This document shows, one piece after another, positions 1-8,933 of a stretch of DNA of 44,460 nucleotides (position 1 is the first letter of the stretch; every line of letters begins with the position of its first letter). This DNA comes from Mycobacterium asiaticum. Its GTDB lineage: Bacteria > Actinomycetota > Actinomycetes > Mycobacteriales > Mycobacteriaceae. The notes beneath the pieces were generated by a model. That model had not been told where the DNA came from. It did no database searches and saw only the letters and a list, made by a program, of their open reading frames with translations. The stretch covers positions 1 to 44,460 of the forward strand of contig NZ_LZKQ01000046.1 of NCBI RefSeq assembly GCF_001668675.1. Reading direction: 5' to 3'. A program made the translations under genes and the position numbers.

Positions 1-297
1 CAAGACGCCGCCGCCATGTACAGCTACGCCGGCGCCTCCGCCGCCGCAACCACACTGACACCCTTCACCCAACCACCCCGCATACGGCACCGCCGCAGCC
101 GCCATCGCCGACGCCGCCGCACCCTGCCACACCTGATCCACCAACGACCCCGTCACCGACGCAAACGACTCCGCCGCCAACCCCAACTCATCAGCCAACC
201 CCGCCCACGCCCCCGCAGCCGCCAACATCGGCGCCGAACCCGCACCAGAAAACAGCCGCAACGAATTGATCTCCGGCGGCAATACCGAGAAACTCAT
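1..297 (-). CDS. PPE family protein, N-terminal part, cut by window edge (possibly frameshifted)
   Basis: The minus-strand reading from an ATG at 297 begins [20 protein letters not shown], with the Pro-Pro-Glu motif at residues 7-9, and continues as a standard PPE helical domain ([15 protein letters not shown], then [15 protein letters not shown], then PYAGWLG near residue 75). After that the frame becomes Gly/Cys-rich ([10 protein letters not shown]), which is not what the rest of a PPE domain looks like; the alanine-rich helix expected there is partly readable in the next frame (VAAAEAPA, then a stop). So either there is a frameshift around positions 40-65 and this is a pseudogene, or it is an odd variant. 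PPE proteins are secreted by ESX systems, usually paired with a PE protein; no PE gene is visible beside it. The domain call is firm, integrity is not. Confidence 0.7.
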   Translation of the reverse strand, partial: MSFSVLPPEINSLRLFSGAGSAPMLAAAGAWAGLADELGLAAESFASVTGSLVDQVWQGAAASAMAAAAVPYAGWLGEGCQCGCGGGGAGVAVHGGGVL

Positions 298-476
298 CTC
301 CCAGCGCCCCTCCTTTGACGGGTTATCTCATCCGCGCGATCGGGCGTTACGGACGGGCTACCGCACACCACCACTACGGACCATAGGGCGGGCGATCACC
401 AAATCCCCGGATTTACGAAGTGGGGCACCGTGTCGCGAAATGGAGGGGTCGCGCGGCCTTCGAGGACGCGCGCGGC

Positions 477-1856
477 CTAGCCACCTTTCAGGCGCACGGC
501 CAAGTAGTCGGCGACCTTGTCGATCGTGATGCGTTCCTGCGTCATGGCGTCGCGTTCCCGCACCGTCACGGAATCGTCTTCCAACGAGTCAAAGTCCACC
601 GTCACGCAGTACGGAGTGCCAATCTCGTCCTGCCGTCGGTAGCGCCGGCCGATCGCTCCGGCATCGTCGAAATCGATGTTCCAGGATTTGCGCAATTCGG
701 CGGCCAGGTCGCGGGCCTTGGGACTGAGGTCGGCGTGCCGGGACAGCGGCAGCACCGCGGCTTTGACCGGCGCGAGGCGGGGGTCCAATCGCAGCACCGT
801 GCGCTTGTCCATGCCCCCCTTGGCGTTGGGCGCCTCGTCCTCGGTGTAAGCGTCGATGAGAAACGCCATGAACGAGCGGGTGAGTCCGGCTGCGGGCTCG
901 ATCACGTACGGCGTGTAGCGGGTGTCGCTGGCCTGATCGTAGAACGACAACTCGGTCCCGGAATGCTTTGAGTGCGTGGACAAGTCGAAGTCGGTGCGGT
1001 TCGCCACACCTTCCAGCTCGCCCCACGGGTTGCCCACGAAGCCGAACTTGTACTCGATGTCGACGGTGCGGTCGGAGTAGTGCGACAGCTTGTCCTTCGG
1101 GTGCTCGTAGAGCCGCAGGTTCTCCGGATTGATGCCGAGGTCGATGTACCACTGCTGCCGGGTGTCGATCCAGTACTGATGCCACTCTTTGGCCGTCGAC
1201 GGCTCGACGAAGAACTCCATCTCCATCTGCTCGAACTCGCGGGTGCGGAAGATGAAGTTGCCGGGAGTGATCTCGTTGCGGAAGCTCTTGCCGATCTGGC
1301 CGATACCGAACGGCGGCTTCTTGCGGGAGGTCGTCACCACGTTGGCGAAGTTGACGAAGATGCCCTGGGCGGTTTCCGGCCGCAGGTAGTGCAGCCCCTC
1401 CTCGGTCTCGATCGGCCCGAGGTAGGTCTTGAGCATCATGTTGAATTCGCGCGGCTCGGTCCACTGGCCGGGTTCGCCGGTCTCCGGGTCGCGGATGTCG
1501 GCCAGCCCGTTCGGTGGCGGGTGCCCGTGCTTGGCCTCGTACGCCTCGATGAGGTGGTCGGCCCGGTAGCGCTTGTGCGTGATCAGCGACTCGACCAGGG
1601 GGTCGTGGAACACCTCGACGTGGCCGGATGCCACCCATACCTCGCGCGGCAGGATGATCGACGAGTCGAGTCCGACGACATCGTCGCGGCCGGTCACGAC
1701 GGCACGCCACCATTGCCGCTTGATGTTCTCTTTGAGCTCAACCCCGAGCGGACCGTAGTCCCACGCCGACTTGGTACCCCCGTAGATCTCGCCGGAGGGA
1801 AAGACGAAGCCGCGGCGCTTGGCCAGGTTGACGACGGTGTCGATGACGGACGCCAC
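477..1856 (-). CDS. glyS: Glycyl-tRNA synthetase, class II (dimeric type)
   Basis: Charges tRNA-Gly with glycine in the cytosol. The 459 residues match the short bacterial/archaeal alpha2-type GlyRS, close to the mycobacterial length as I recall it. Visible landmarks are [12 protein letters not shown] near the N-terminus, the class II motif region [33 protein letters not shown], and an anticodon-binding domain at the C-terminus ([29 protein letters not shown]). A GTG start at 1856 follows a GAAGGGAG stretch about 11 bases upstream; no earlier in-frame start is seen nearby. It is divergent from smtB across a 220-bp gap that carries the smtB operator. Matches the Rv2357c position. Confidence 0.95.
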   Translation of the reverse strand: MASVIDTVVNLAKRRGFVFPSGEIYGGTKSAWDYGPLGVELKENIKRQWWRAVVTGRDDVVGLDSSIILPREVWVASGHVEVFHDPLVESLITHKRYRADHLIEAYEAKHGHPPPNGLADIRDPETGEPGQWTEPREFNMMLKTYLGPIETEEGLHYLRPETAQGIFVNFANVVTTSRKKPPFGIGQIGKSFRNEITPGNFIFRTREFEQMEMEFFVEPSTAKEWHQYWIDTRQQWYIDLGINPENLRLYEHPKDKLSHYSDRTVDIEYKFGFVGNPWGELEGVANRTDFDLSTHSKHSGTELSFYDQASDTRYTPYVIEPAAGLTRSFMAFLIDAYTEDEAPNAKGGMDKRTVLRLDPRLAPVKAAVLPLSRHADLSPKARDLAAELRKSWNIDFDDAGAIGRRYRRQDEIGTPYCVTVDFDSLEDDSVTVRERDAMTQERITIDKVADYLAVRLKGG

Positions 1857-1966
1857 GGGGTGGTGCGCTCCCTTCGAAGAAGATGGCCGTACAGATGACC
1901 CGAGTGGACAGCGGTAACCGTTGCCCGCAAATCATCAGTCATGGTAGCGATCACTGCCACGCTCTT

Positions 1967-1992
1967 TGACATGCATCATCATGCATGTGACA
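1967..1992. promoter_or_regulatory. Palindromic SmtB-type operator upstream of smtB-zur
   Basis: The arms CATGCAT (1970-1976) and ATGCATG (1981-1987) form a perfect inverted repeat around a 4-base centre, extended outward by TGA/TGACA flanks. It lies about 85 bp before the smtB start in the glyS-smtB gap. ArsR/SmtB repressors bind such 12-2-12-like dyads and release on metal binding, so autoregulation of smtB-zur is the natural reading. Binding itself is inferred. Confidence 0.7.
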
Positions 1993-2076
1993 GTGGAGGT
2001 CAGCCGCGGACATCGCATCGGCACTCCGAAGCGGTGCGATTCTCCTCCGAACTCCTTGAGGTGGTGACTCAAAACG

Positions 2077-2469
2077 GTGACGTCGCCGTCGACTCCTACC
2101 GCCGCCGAAGACGATTTGGTCGGTCTCCACGACCACGGGGCCGGTGATTTCGCCGACCATCCCGCATATCCCGCGCCGCCGCCGCGGGAGATCCTCGACG
2201 GTGCCGGCGAATTGCTGCGGGCGCTGGCCGCGCCGGTGCGGATCGCTATCGTGTTGCAGCTACGCGAGTCCCAGCGCTGCGTACACGAGCTGGTCGACGC
2301 GCTGGGGGTTCCGCAACCGCTGGTGAGCCAGCACCTGAAGATCCTCAAGGCCGCCGGCGTGGTGTCCGGCGAACGGTCCGGCCGGGAAGTGCTGTATCGG
2401 CTCGCCGACCATCACCTGGCCCACATCGTGGTCGATGCGGTGGCGCACGCCGGCGAGGACACCCCGTGA
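2077..2469 (+). CDS. smtB: ArsR/SmtB-family zinc-responsive repressor
   Basis: Small winged-helix metal sensor (130 aa). The DNA-recognition helix is visible as GVPQPLVSQHLKILKAAGVV at about residues 78-97, followed by the wing (GERSGREVLYRLA). The last helix carries DHHLAHIVVDAVAH, the spacing of Asp/His ligands of the alpha5 zinc site of SmtB/CzrA proteins. The N-terminal 30 residues hold extra His/Asp. It starts with GTG at 2077 and its stop overlaps the next start (GTGA), so it is co-transcribed with zur. In M. tuberculosis the pair forms a zinc-responsive operon in which SmtB releases DNA when zinc is high, allowing Zur expression; the palindrome at 1967-1992 fits this arrangement. Confidence 0.93.
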   Translation: MTSPSTPTAAEDDLVGLHDHGAGDFADHPAYPAPPPREILDGAGELLRALAAPVRIAIVLQLRESQRCVHELVDALGVPQPLVSQHLKILKAAGVVSGERSGREVLYRLADHHLAHIVVDAVAHAGEDTP

Positions 2470-2855
2470 CCGGTGCGAGCGTCCGTTCCACCCGGCAGCG
2501 GGCGGCGGTCTTCACCCTGCTGGAGACATTGGACGACTTCCGGTCGGCGCAGGAATTGCACGACGAGCTGCGTCGGCGTAACGAGAACATCGGCCTGACC
2601 ACGGTGTACCGCACGCTGCAGTCGATGGCCGCGGCGGGGATGGTCGACACGCTGCGCACCGACACCGGGGAATCGGTCTACCGCCTGTGCTCGGAGCACC
2701 ACCATCACCACCTGGTGTGCCGCAGCTGTGGCTCCACCATTGAGATCGGCGACCACGAGGTCGAGACGTGGGCCGCCGAGGTCGCCGCCAAGTACGGCTT
2801 CACCGACGTCAGCCACACCATCGAGATTTTCGGAACCTGCTCCGACTGCCGGTGA
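2466..2855 (+). CDS. zur: Zinc uptake regulator, Fur family
   Basis: Fur-family repressor of 129 aa that controls zinc uptake and alternative ribosomal protein genes when zinc-loaded. Visible features are the winged-helix DNA-binding domain with LTTVYRTLQSMAAAG (recognition helix), the His-rich hinge SEHHHHHLVCRSCG, and two CxxC pairs (CRSC and the C-terminal CSDC) that bind structural zinc. The GTG start overlaps the smtB stop by 4 bases, which fixes the start and shows translational coupling. Assigned Zur (FurB) rather than FurA because of its partner smtB, the absence of katG, and the two CxxC motifs. Confidence 0.93.
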   Translation: MTGASVRSTRQRAAVFTLLETLDDFRSAQELHDELRRRNENIGLTTVYRTLQSMAAAGMVDTLRTDTGESVYRLCSEHHHHHLVCRSCGSTIEIGDHEVETWAAEVAAKYGFTDVSHTIEIFGTCSDCR

Positions 2856-2856
2856 C

Positions 2857-3255
2857 TTAGCTGGTCAGCTCTTCGCGGATCCGGGCACCGGTGTCCAGCA
2901 CCAACAGGATCAGGGTGCGCAACGCGTCGTCGGTCAGCCCCGCGCCGGGGAAGTTGTACCGCAGCATGACGTCGCCCGTCTTCTTGGCTTTGGTCCCCTT
3001 CTCCAGCAGAGTCACCGAGCCGAAGTTCGCGTCCCGCGCCTCCTTGGCCACCAGATCGCTGACCTTTTTGTTCAGCGGCAGATCCCACGCCAGTACCTGT
3101 GTGAGCGACACCAGGTCGAGATCCTCGGCGATGGTCACCACCCGCAGCGAGGCGAACGTGCCGTTATGCCGAACCGTCAGCGCGCCGTCGGGTTCTTGGT
3201 CGACGGGAAGGACCTCGCCGAGGATCGAGGTGAGCCGGTCCTGCAGGGAGGCCAC
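2857..3255 (-). CDS. Conserved hypothetical protein (Rv2360c-like)
   Basis: A 132-residue cytosolic protein with no signal peptide or membrane segment. The sequence ([17 protein letters not shown] at the start, LVSLTQVLAWDLPLN in the middle, GAGLTDDALRTLILLVLDTG near the end) resembles a compact alpha/beta fold seen in type III secretion chaperone/YbjN-like proteins, but this is only an impression. Its GTG start overlaps the uppS stop by one base (TAGTG), so it is the last gene of the recO-uppS operon, as in M. tuberculosis. It ends two bases from the convergent zur stop. Function is unknown. Confidence 0.85.
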   Translation of the reverse strand: MASLQDRLTSILGEVLPVDQEPDGALTVRHNGTFASLRVVTIAEDLDLVSLTQVLAWDLPLNKKVSDLVAKEARDANFGSVTLLEKGTKAKKTGDVMLRYNFPGAGLTDDALRTLILLVLDTGARIREELTS

Positions 3256-4148
3256 TAGGCGCTCCCGAACCGGCGATTGCGCGACGCGTACTCCTCGCAG
3301 GCCGCCCACAAGTCCCGGCGGTCGTAGTCGGGCCACAATTTGTCCTGGAAGATGTACTCAGCGTAGGCCGACTGCCACAGCATGAAGTTGCTGGCCCGCT
3401 GCTCCCCCGAGGTCCGCAGGAACAGGTCCACATCGGGTATGTCGGGTCGCTGCATGTGCCGGGAGATCGTCGACTCGTTGACCCGGTCGGGGTTGAGCTT
3501 GCCCGCCGCGACCTCGTGGGCGATCCGCCGGGTGGCTTCGGCGATCTCGGTGCGGCCGCCGTAGTTGACGCAGTAGTTGATGGTGATGACGTCGTTGTTC
3601 TTCGTCACTTCCTCCGCGACCGCGAGTTCGTTGATGACGCTGCGCCACAGCCGCGGCGCCGAGCCCACCCACCGGATCCGGACGCCCATCTCGTTGAGGA
3701 TCGCCCGCCGGCGCCGCACCACGTCGCGGTTGAACCCCATCAGGAACCGGACCTCCTCGGCGGAACGCTTCCAGTTCTCCGTCGAGAAGGCGTAGAGACT
3801 GAGCCATTTGATGCCGAGTTCGACTGCGCCGCAGGCGATGTCGATCACAACGGCCTCGCCCATCTTGTGCCCCTCGGTGCGGCGCAGCCCGCGCTGGGTG
3901 GCCCACCGGCCGTTGCCGTCCATCACGATGGCCACATGGTTGGGCAACTGGTCGGCCGGGATCCGCGGGGCGACGGCCTTGGAGGTGTGCTGCGGCGGAC
4001 GGCGTGGTCCCCCGTCGGGTGCGGGCGGTAGCTGCGGGAAGACGACAGGCCACGTCGACTTGTCGGGGAAGGTCGGATAGTCGTCGGGCGCCGGGGGGAG
4101 CTGCGGGAAGTCGCTGGACTTCAGCTGTCGCTCGGCCTTTCTAGCCAC
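3255..4148 (-). CDS. uppS: Long-chain (decaprenyl) cis-prenyl diphosphate synthase
   Basis: Cis-prenyltransferase that extends a short allylic diphosphate with isopentenyl diphosphate to the decaprenyl carrier used for peptidoglycan, arabinogalactan and lipoarabinomannan. The signature [13 protein letters not shown] holds the catalytic Asp; [26 protein letters not shown] and [14 protein letters not shown] are the other family motifs, the last providing Arg residues for IPP binding. The roughly 297 aa include a proline-rich N-terminal extension (FPQLPPAPD occurs twice) typical of the mycobacterial Rv2361c-type enzyme rather than the shorter Rv1086 type. The GTG start at 4148 overlaps the recO stop by 8 bases; an upstream in-frame start exists at 4190 but would lie deep inside recO. 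Confidence 0.93.
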   Translation of the reverse strand: MARKAERQLKSSDFPQLPPAPDDYPTFPDKSTWPVVFPQLPPAPDGGPRRPPQHTSKAVAPRIPADQLPNHVAIVMDGNGRWATQRGLRRTEGHKMGEAVVIDIACGAVELGIKWLSLYAFSTENWKRSAEEVRFLMGFNRDVVRRRRAILNEMGVRIRWVGSAPRLWRSVINELAVAEEVTKNNDVITINYCVNYGGRTEIAEATRRIAHEVAAGKLNPDRVNESTISRHMQRPDIPDVDLFLRTSGEQRASNFMLWQSAYAEYIFQDKLWPDYDRRDLWAACEEYASRNRRFGSA

Positions 4149-4938
4149 ACTCCGTATCCTGCCCGATCGGCTCAGCACGAAGGTCGGCAACCGAACGATC
4201 GGCGTGGTAGACCCGCTCCACCAGCGGCAGCGTCTTGAGCTGGCGCTCCAGATGCCATTGCAGGTGTGCGGCCACCAAACCGCTGACGTACCCGCGGTGT
4301 GACTGTGGTGCCCGCTCGGCGGTCTCCCAGTCGCCGTCGTGCAGGGCGGACATCAGGTCCAGCACGCCCAACGGCGGCGTGGTGGCTCCGGCCGGACGGC
4401 AATGGGTACAGACGCTGCCCCCGGCGGCGATGTGGAACGCGCGATGCGGACCGGGTGCCGCGCAACGGGCGCACTCGGTCAGTGCCGGCGCCCACCCGGC
4501 GGTAGCCATGGCGCGCAGCAGGTAGGCGTCCAGCAACAGATCGCGAGGCCGGCGGCCATCCGCGACCGCCCGCAACGCACTCACCGTGAGCCGGTGCAGC
4601 GCGGGTGCGGGGGCCCGCTCCTCGCCGGCCAGCCGTTCGGCGGTCTCGAGCATCGCGCAACCGCACGTGTAACGGCCGTAGTCGCTGACGATGTCGGTGG
4701 CGAACGCATCGATCGAGACGACCTGGGTGACGATGTCGAGGTTGCGACCGGGATGCAGTTGCGCGTCGATGTGCGCGAACGGCTCCAGGCGCGCGCCGAA
4801 TTTGCTGCGGGTGCGCCGCACTCCCTTGGCGACCGCACGGACCAGCCCATGGTCTCGGGTCAGCAGGGTGACGATTCGGTCGGCTTCGCCAAGCTTGTGC
4901 TGACGCAGCACAACAGCCCGGTCTCGATACAGCCGCAT
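4141..4938 (-). CDS. recO: DNA repair protein RecO
   Basis: Recombination mediator that with RecR helps load RecA on SSB-coated single strands. The 265-aa product begins [20 protein letters not shown], the N-terminal OB-fold of RecO, followed by the helical domain and a CxxC...CxxC cluster (CARCAAPG, then CTHCRPAG) of the zinc-finger-bearing RecO class. A second ATG two codons upstream (4944) is equally possible. It is first in the recO-uppS-Rv2360c operon, its stop overlapping the uppS start. It is divergent from amiA2 with about 60 bp between them, so both promoters must lie there. Confidence 0.93.
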   Translation of the reverse strand: MRLYRDRAVVLRQHKLGEADRIVTLLTRDHGLVRAVAKGVRRTRSKFGARLEPFAHIDAQLHPGRNLDIVTQVVSIDAFATDIVSDYGRYTCGCAMLETAERLAGEERAPAPALHRLTVSALRAVADGRRPRDLLLDAYLLRAMATAGWAPALTECARCAAPGPHRAFHIAAGGSVCTHCRPAGATTPPLGVLDLMSALHDGDWETAERAPQSHRGYVSGLVAAHLQWHLERQLKTLPLVERVYHADRSVADLRAEPIGQDTECG

Positions 4939-4999
4939 CAGCATATTTTTGCACCCCGCCGCGACATCGCGCGTATCCGCGCCGATAGTCTCGTACCCC

Positions 5000-6499
5000 G
5001 TGGTTGGCGCTTCTAGGTCCACTTCTGGGGTCGATTCCGGCTCCAGTAAACGGCGCTTGCCCACGTTAACCGACCTGCTTTATCAGTTGGCGACCAAACG
5101 GGTGACGGCCGCCGAACTGGCGCGCCGTTCGCTGCACGCCATAGATGTGAGCCAGTCCACACTCAATGCCTTCCGGGTGGTGCTCACCGAGTCGGCGCTG
5201 GCCGACGCCGCGGCGGCCGACCGGCGACGCGCGGCCGGCGACACCGCGCCGCTGCTGGGCATCCCGATTGCGGTCAAGGACGACGTCGACGTTGCTGGAG
5301 TGCCCACCGCGTTCGGCACCGACGGGTACGTCCGGCCCGCCACGCAGGACAGCGAGGTCGTCCGCCGGCTGAAGGAGGCCGGCGCGGTGATCGTCGGCAA
5401 GACCAACACCTGCGAACTGGGTCAATGGCCATTCACCAGCGGCCCCGGCTTCGGCCACACCCGCAACCCGTGGTCGCGTCGGCACACGCCGGGCGGTTCC
5501 TCGGGCGGCAGCGCCGCCGCGGTGGCCGCCGGCCTGGTGACCGCCGCCATCGGCTCCGACGGCGCGGGCAGTGTGCGCATCCCGGCGGCATGGACCCACC
5601 TGGTGGGCATCAAGCCGCAGCGCGGCCGCATTTCCACCTGGCCGCTGCCCGAGGCGTTCAACGGCATCACCGTCAACGGGGTGCTGGCCCGCACGGTCGC
5701 CGACGCGGCGCTGGTGTTGGACGCGGCGTCCGGCAACGTGGAGGGCGACCTGCACAAACCGCCACCGCTCACCGCATCCGACTACGTCGGCATTGCGCCC
5801 GGCCCGTTGAAAATCGCACTGTCGACCGGGTTTCCGTACACCTTCTTCCGGGCCAAGTTGCATCCCGAGATCCTGGCCGCGACCCAGAAGATGGGTGAAC
5901 TGCTGGAGCTGCTCGGCCACACCGTGGTGAAGGGCAACCCCGACTACGGACTGCGGCTGTCGTGGGACTTCCTGGCGCGGTCCACGTCCGGGTTGTGGGC
6001 GTGGGAGGAACGGTTGGGCGACGGCGTCAACTGGGACCCGCGCACCCTGTCGAATATGCGCACCGGTCATATGCTTTCGCAGGCCACGCTGCGCAGCGCG
6101 CGTCGCCACGAGGCCGCCGACCAGCAGCGGGTTGGCTCGATCTTCAACATCGTCGACGTCGTGCTGGCACCGACCACCGCACAGCCACCCCCGCAGGTGC
6201 GGGCCTTCGACCGGCTGAGCGGCATCGGCACCGACCGCGCGATCATCGCCGCGTGCCCGTACACCTGGCCGTGGAACGTGCTGGGTTGGCCGTCGATCAA
6301 CGTGCCGGCGGGCTTCACCTCCGACGGCTTGCCGATCGGCGTGCAGCTGATGGGACCGGCCAACAGCGAGGGCATGCTGATCTCGCTGGCCGCCGAGCTC
6401 GAAGCGGTCAGCGGCTGGGCCGCCAAGCAGCCCGAGGTGTGGTGGAACACCGGTAACAGCACGCCGCCGATTCACAGCGTACCGTTGCCCCGACACTGA
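5000..6499 (+). CDS. amiA2: Amidase, amidase-signature family (AmiA2-like)
   Basis: Ser-cisSer-Lys hydrolase of amides; the natural substrate is not known. The catalytic Lys lies in GIPIAVKDDVDVAG, the second in PGGSSGGSAAAVAAG (Ser-rich signature) and DGAGSVRIPAAWTHLVGIKP, giving the full triad. The length of about 500 aa is normal. The GTG start at 5000 (VVGASRSTSG) was chosen because the N-terminus then resembles the M. tuberculosis Rv2363 start as I recall it; the conserved part begins at LPTLTDLLYQL about 20 residues later. No signal peptide. It stands alone, divergent from recO. Confidence 0.9.
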   Translation: MVGASRSTSGVDSGSSKRRLPTLTDLLYQLATKRVTAAELARRSLHAIDVSQSTLNAFRVVLTESALADAAAADRRRAAGDTAPLLGIPIAVKDDVDVAGVPTAFGTDGYVRPATQDSEVVRRLKEAGAVIVGKTNTCELGQWPFTSGPGFGHTRNPWSRRHTPGGSSGGSAAAVAAGLVTAAIGSDGAGSVRIPAAWTHLVGIKPQRGRISTWPLPEAFNGITVNGVLARTVADAALVLDAASGNVEGDLHKPPPLTASDYVGIAPGPLKIALSTGFPYTFFRAKLHPEILAATQKMGELLELLGHTVVKGNPDYGLRLSWDFLARSTSGLWAWEERLGDGVNWDPRTLSNMRTGHMLSQATLRSARRHEAADQQRVGSIFNIVDVVLAPTTAQPPPQVRAFDRLSGIGTDRAIIAACPYTWPWNVLGWPSINVPAGFTSDGLPIGVQLMGPANSEGMLISLAAELEAVSGWAAKQPEVWWNTGNSTPPIHSVPLPRH

Positions 6500-6581
6500 G
6501 CTTTCGGGGATTTGGCCAAGCGGGCCAAGGTGTTTCGCGTGGGGTCCGTTTGCCGTTCTGCACATCGGGTAGAGGACGACG

Positions 6582-8219
6582 GTGAAAGCTCAGCCTTCGG
6601 TGGACCTCGACGAGATCGCCCGTGACCGGTTCGGCTGGGAAAGCCTGACCGATGAGCAACGGGAGGCGATGCGCGCGGTTCTGCGGCGCCGGGACGTGCT
6701 GGCCGTGCTGCCCACCGGATCCGGAAAGTCGGGCATCTACCAACTTCCGTCGCTGTTGACCGAGGGCGCGACGCTGGTCGTGTCGCCGCTCATCGCGTTG
6801 CAGCAGGACCAGATCGCCGCGCTCGAACACCGTGCCGCCGGTGTCGCCGTCGCCGTCAACTCGGGACTGAGTCCGGCTGAGGAGCAACGCAGTTGGGAAT
6901 TGATCGACCAGCGCCGCGCGGATTACATTTTCGTATCCCCCGAACAACTGGCCAACGATGACGTGGTCAAACGACTCAGCCGGGCCAAGCTATCGCTGCT
7001 CGTCGTCGATGAGGCGCATTGCGTTTCGGCCTGGGGACACGACTTTCGTCCCGACTATCGTCGCCTGGCGGACGTATTTGCCCGGCTGGGTCCGTCGATT
7101 CCGATCATCGCGCTGACCGCCACGGCATCCGTGGTGGTACGACGCGACATCGTGGACCGGCTCGGTTTGCGTGACCCCGCAATCATCGTCGGCAGTTTCG
7201 ACCGTCCGAATCTGCGGCTGCGGGTCGAACGGCACACCGACGCCGACCGCAAGCGTGCGGCCGTCCTGGATGCCATACCGGAGATGCAGGGTCCGGGGTT
7301 GCTGTACGTGGCGACCCGCAAAGAGGCCGCGGAATACGCTGAGGCATTGCGCGACAGGGGTGTTCGAGCTGCCGCATACCATGCCGGCCTCTCGGCCGAC
7401 CAGCGCGAGGCGGTACACGCCGGTTTTCACGATGACGAATTCGACGTGGTCGTGGCGACATCGGCGTTCGGCATGGGAATCGACAAGCCCAACGTGCGCT
7501 TCGTGGCACACGCTTCGATCCCCGACTCGCTGGACAGTTACTACCAGCAGATCGGCCGTGCCGGACGCGACGGCGCCGACGCGGCGGCGTTGCTGTTCTA
7601 CCGCGCCGAAGATCTCGGGCTGGCACGGTTTTTCACCTCCGGGCGACCCGACGAAGGGCTACTTCGGTCGGTATTCGGCGCGCTGGACAAGGCACGGCCG
7701 ATGAAGCTCAAGGCGTTGCGCCGCTCGCTCGGCACGCGGGGCCGCAAGCTCACCAACGCCGTCAACCTCCTCGAGGAATGCGATGCCATCCGCGCTACCC
7801 GCAAGGGGTTCGTAGCGGCCCGCCTTTCCACCAAACGGGCGGTGGCGCTGGCGCTGCAGGAGGCCGGACTGCGTGAACGAGTGGATCTGAGCAGGGTGGA
7901 CATGATGCGCGGCTACGCCGAAACGCAATACTGCCGAAGGGTTTTCCTGTTGTCTTACTTCGGCGAGTCATACTCCGGCGGGTGCGGCAACTGCGATGCC
8001 TGCGCGGACGGACTCAGCGAGGGCGGTGCCGGGCGCCCGGCTATTGCGGTTGGCACCGACGTGGAGCATCGGCAATGGGGCCACGGCATGGTGATCGGCG
8101 GTGAAGAGGAACGCGTCACGGTGCTGTTCGACGAATTCGGTTACCGGACACTGTCGATGGCAGCGGTCCGCGAACATGGGCTGCTCGAGGTGAATAGTCC
8201 GGTCGCCGAGCCGGCGTAA
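6582..8219 (+). CDS. RecQ-family ATP-dependent DNA helicase (short form)
   Basis: Superfamily 2 3'-5' DNA helicase of 545 aa. Motif I is LPTGSGKSGIYQLP, motif II VVDEAHCVSAWGHDFRPDY (the aromatic-rich RecQ loop), then ALTATAS, and the C-terminal lobe has YHAGLSADQRE, ATSAFGMGIDKPNVRF and QQIGRAGRDG. A zinc-binding region follows (CRRVFLLSYFGE, then CGNCDAC). After it comes a WH-less tail with a beta-rich piece (WGHGMVIGGEEERVTVLFDEFG). No HRDC domain is seen. The GTG start at 6582 follows GAGGA. M. tuberculosis, as I recall, lacks a full-length RecQ at this position, so this is part of an insert between amiA2 and era. Confidence 0.92.
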   Translation: MKAQPSVDLDEIARDRFGWESLTDEQREAMRAVLRRRDVLAVLPTGSGKSGIYQLPSLLTEGATLVVSPLIALQQDQIAALEHRAAGVAVAVNSGLSPAEEQRSWELIDQRRADYIFVSPEQLANDDVVKRLSRAKLSLLVVDEAHCVSAWGHDFRPDYRRLADVFARLGPSIPIIALTATASVVVRRDIVDRLGLRDPAIIVGSFDRPNLRLRVERHTDADRKRAAVLDAIPEMQGPGLLYVATRKEAAEYAEALRDRGVRAAAYHAGLSADQREAVHAGFHDDEFDVVVATSAFGMGIDKPNVRFVAHASIPDSLDSYYQQIGRAGRDGADAAALLFYRAEDLGLARFFTSGRPDEGLLRSVFGALDKARPMKLKALRRSLGTRGRKLTNAVNLLEECDAIRATRKGFVAARLSTKRAVALALQEAGLRERVDLSRVDMMRGYAETQYCRRVFLLSYFGESYSGGCGNCDACADGLSEGGAGRPAIAVGTDVEHRQWGHGMVIGGEEERVTVLFDEFGYRTLSMAAVREHGLLEVNSPVAEPA

Positions 8220-8243
8220 TCTCCGACCCGGCGCCGCTGGGGC

Positions 8244-8822
8244 TCACTCGATCTGGGGATCCGGTGGATTGTCCTGCGAGCGGCCGGTGACCGCGTCCCG
8301 GACGTGGTCCATCACCGCCGCACCCATTCCCATTGTCTTGAGCACAGTCGAATTGGGCGGGGTGTTCGGGTGGGGCCGGGTGGGCGCCATCTTCTTGGCC
8401 GCCTCCAGCTTGGAGCCGATCTTCTCGAGCTCGTCACGGCTCAGGGCGTTCTCTACCTGTGGCCACACGACATCCTGCTCGTAGGCAATGTGCTCCCGGC
8501 CGAGGGCGATGAATTCCTGTAGCGCCTCGTGGTAATCCGGGTCGCCCGGCTTACCGTCTTCGAGTCGTTGCAGCAGCTTCTTGCCGGCCTGTTCTTGCTC
8601 GACCGCTTTGTCGGCGATCGAGTCACCGATCGCGTCACGCACCGCCGGCCAGAAGAACTGCTCCTCGATGGCTTCGTGCTGCGACTCGGCGATGATGAGG
8701 TTGTTCACCACCGTCTCCAGTCCACTGGCCTCGGCCCCACTGCCCGACGGCGCTCCATCGAGCGTCTCGAACAGGCCGAGCACACTCTTGTGGTCCTGGC
8801 GAAGAAACGTTAAAGCGTCCAT
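8244..8822 (-). CDS. Hemerythrin HHE-domain protein
   Basis: A four-helix-bundle protein of 192 aa predicted to bind a non-haem di-iron (or related) centre. Helices carry the expected ligands: DHKSVLGLFETLD, ESQHEAIEEQFFWP, DYHEALQEF and EHIAYEQDVVWP. After about residue 145 it has a Pro/Asn-rich tail (TRPHPNTPPNSTV). Such proteins in mycobacteria are linked to redox, NO or H2O2 responses, but no role can be read here. The ATG at 8822 (MDALTFLRQ) was preferred over a possible start at 8879 because the domain begins there and AAGGTAG precedes it. Convergent with the helicase gene, 25 bp apart. Confidence 0.9.
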   Translation of the reverse strand: MDALTFLRQDHKSVLGLFETLDGAPSGSGAEASGLETVVNNLIIAESQHEAIEEQFFWPAVRDAIGDSIADKAVEQEQAGKKLLQRLEDGKPGDPDYHEALQEFIALGREHIAYEQDVVWPQVENALSRDELEKIGSKLEAAKKMAPTRPHPNTPPNSTVLKTMGMGAAVMDHVRDAVTGRSQDNPPDPQIE

Positions 8823-8933
8823 AACTACCTTCCGATTTGGGCTGTATCGGTGGACCTGTGGTACCCGAGCACCCCACATTCAAACGGTTCGCCGCGGATG
8901 CGAAACCGGCTTACACGAAACGAAATTCGTCGG

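Noticed and set aside
16..318. Arg/Pro-rich open frame on the + strand
   Set aside because: Its composition is the shadow of the PPE gene on the other strand; no ribosome-binding site.
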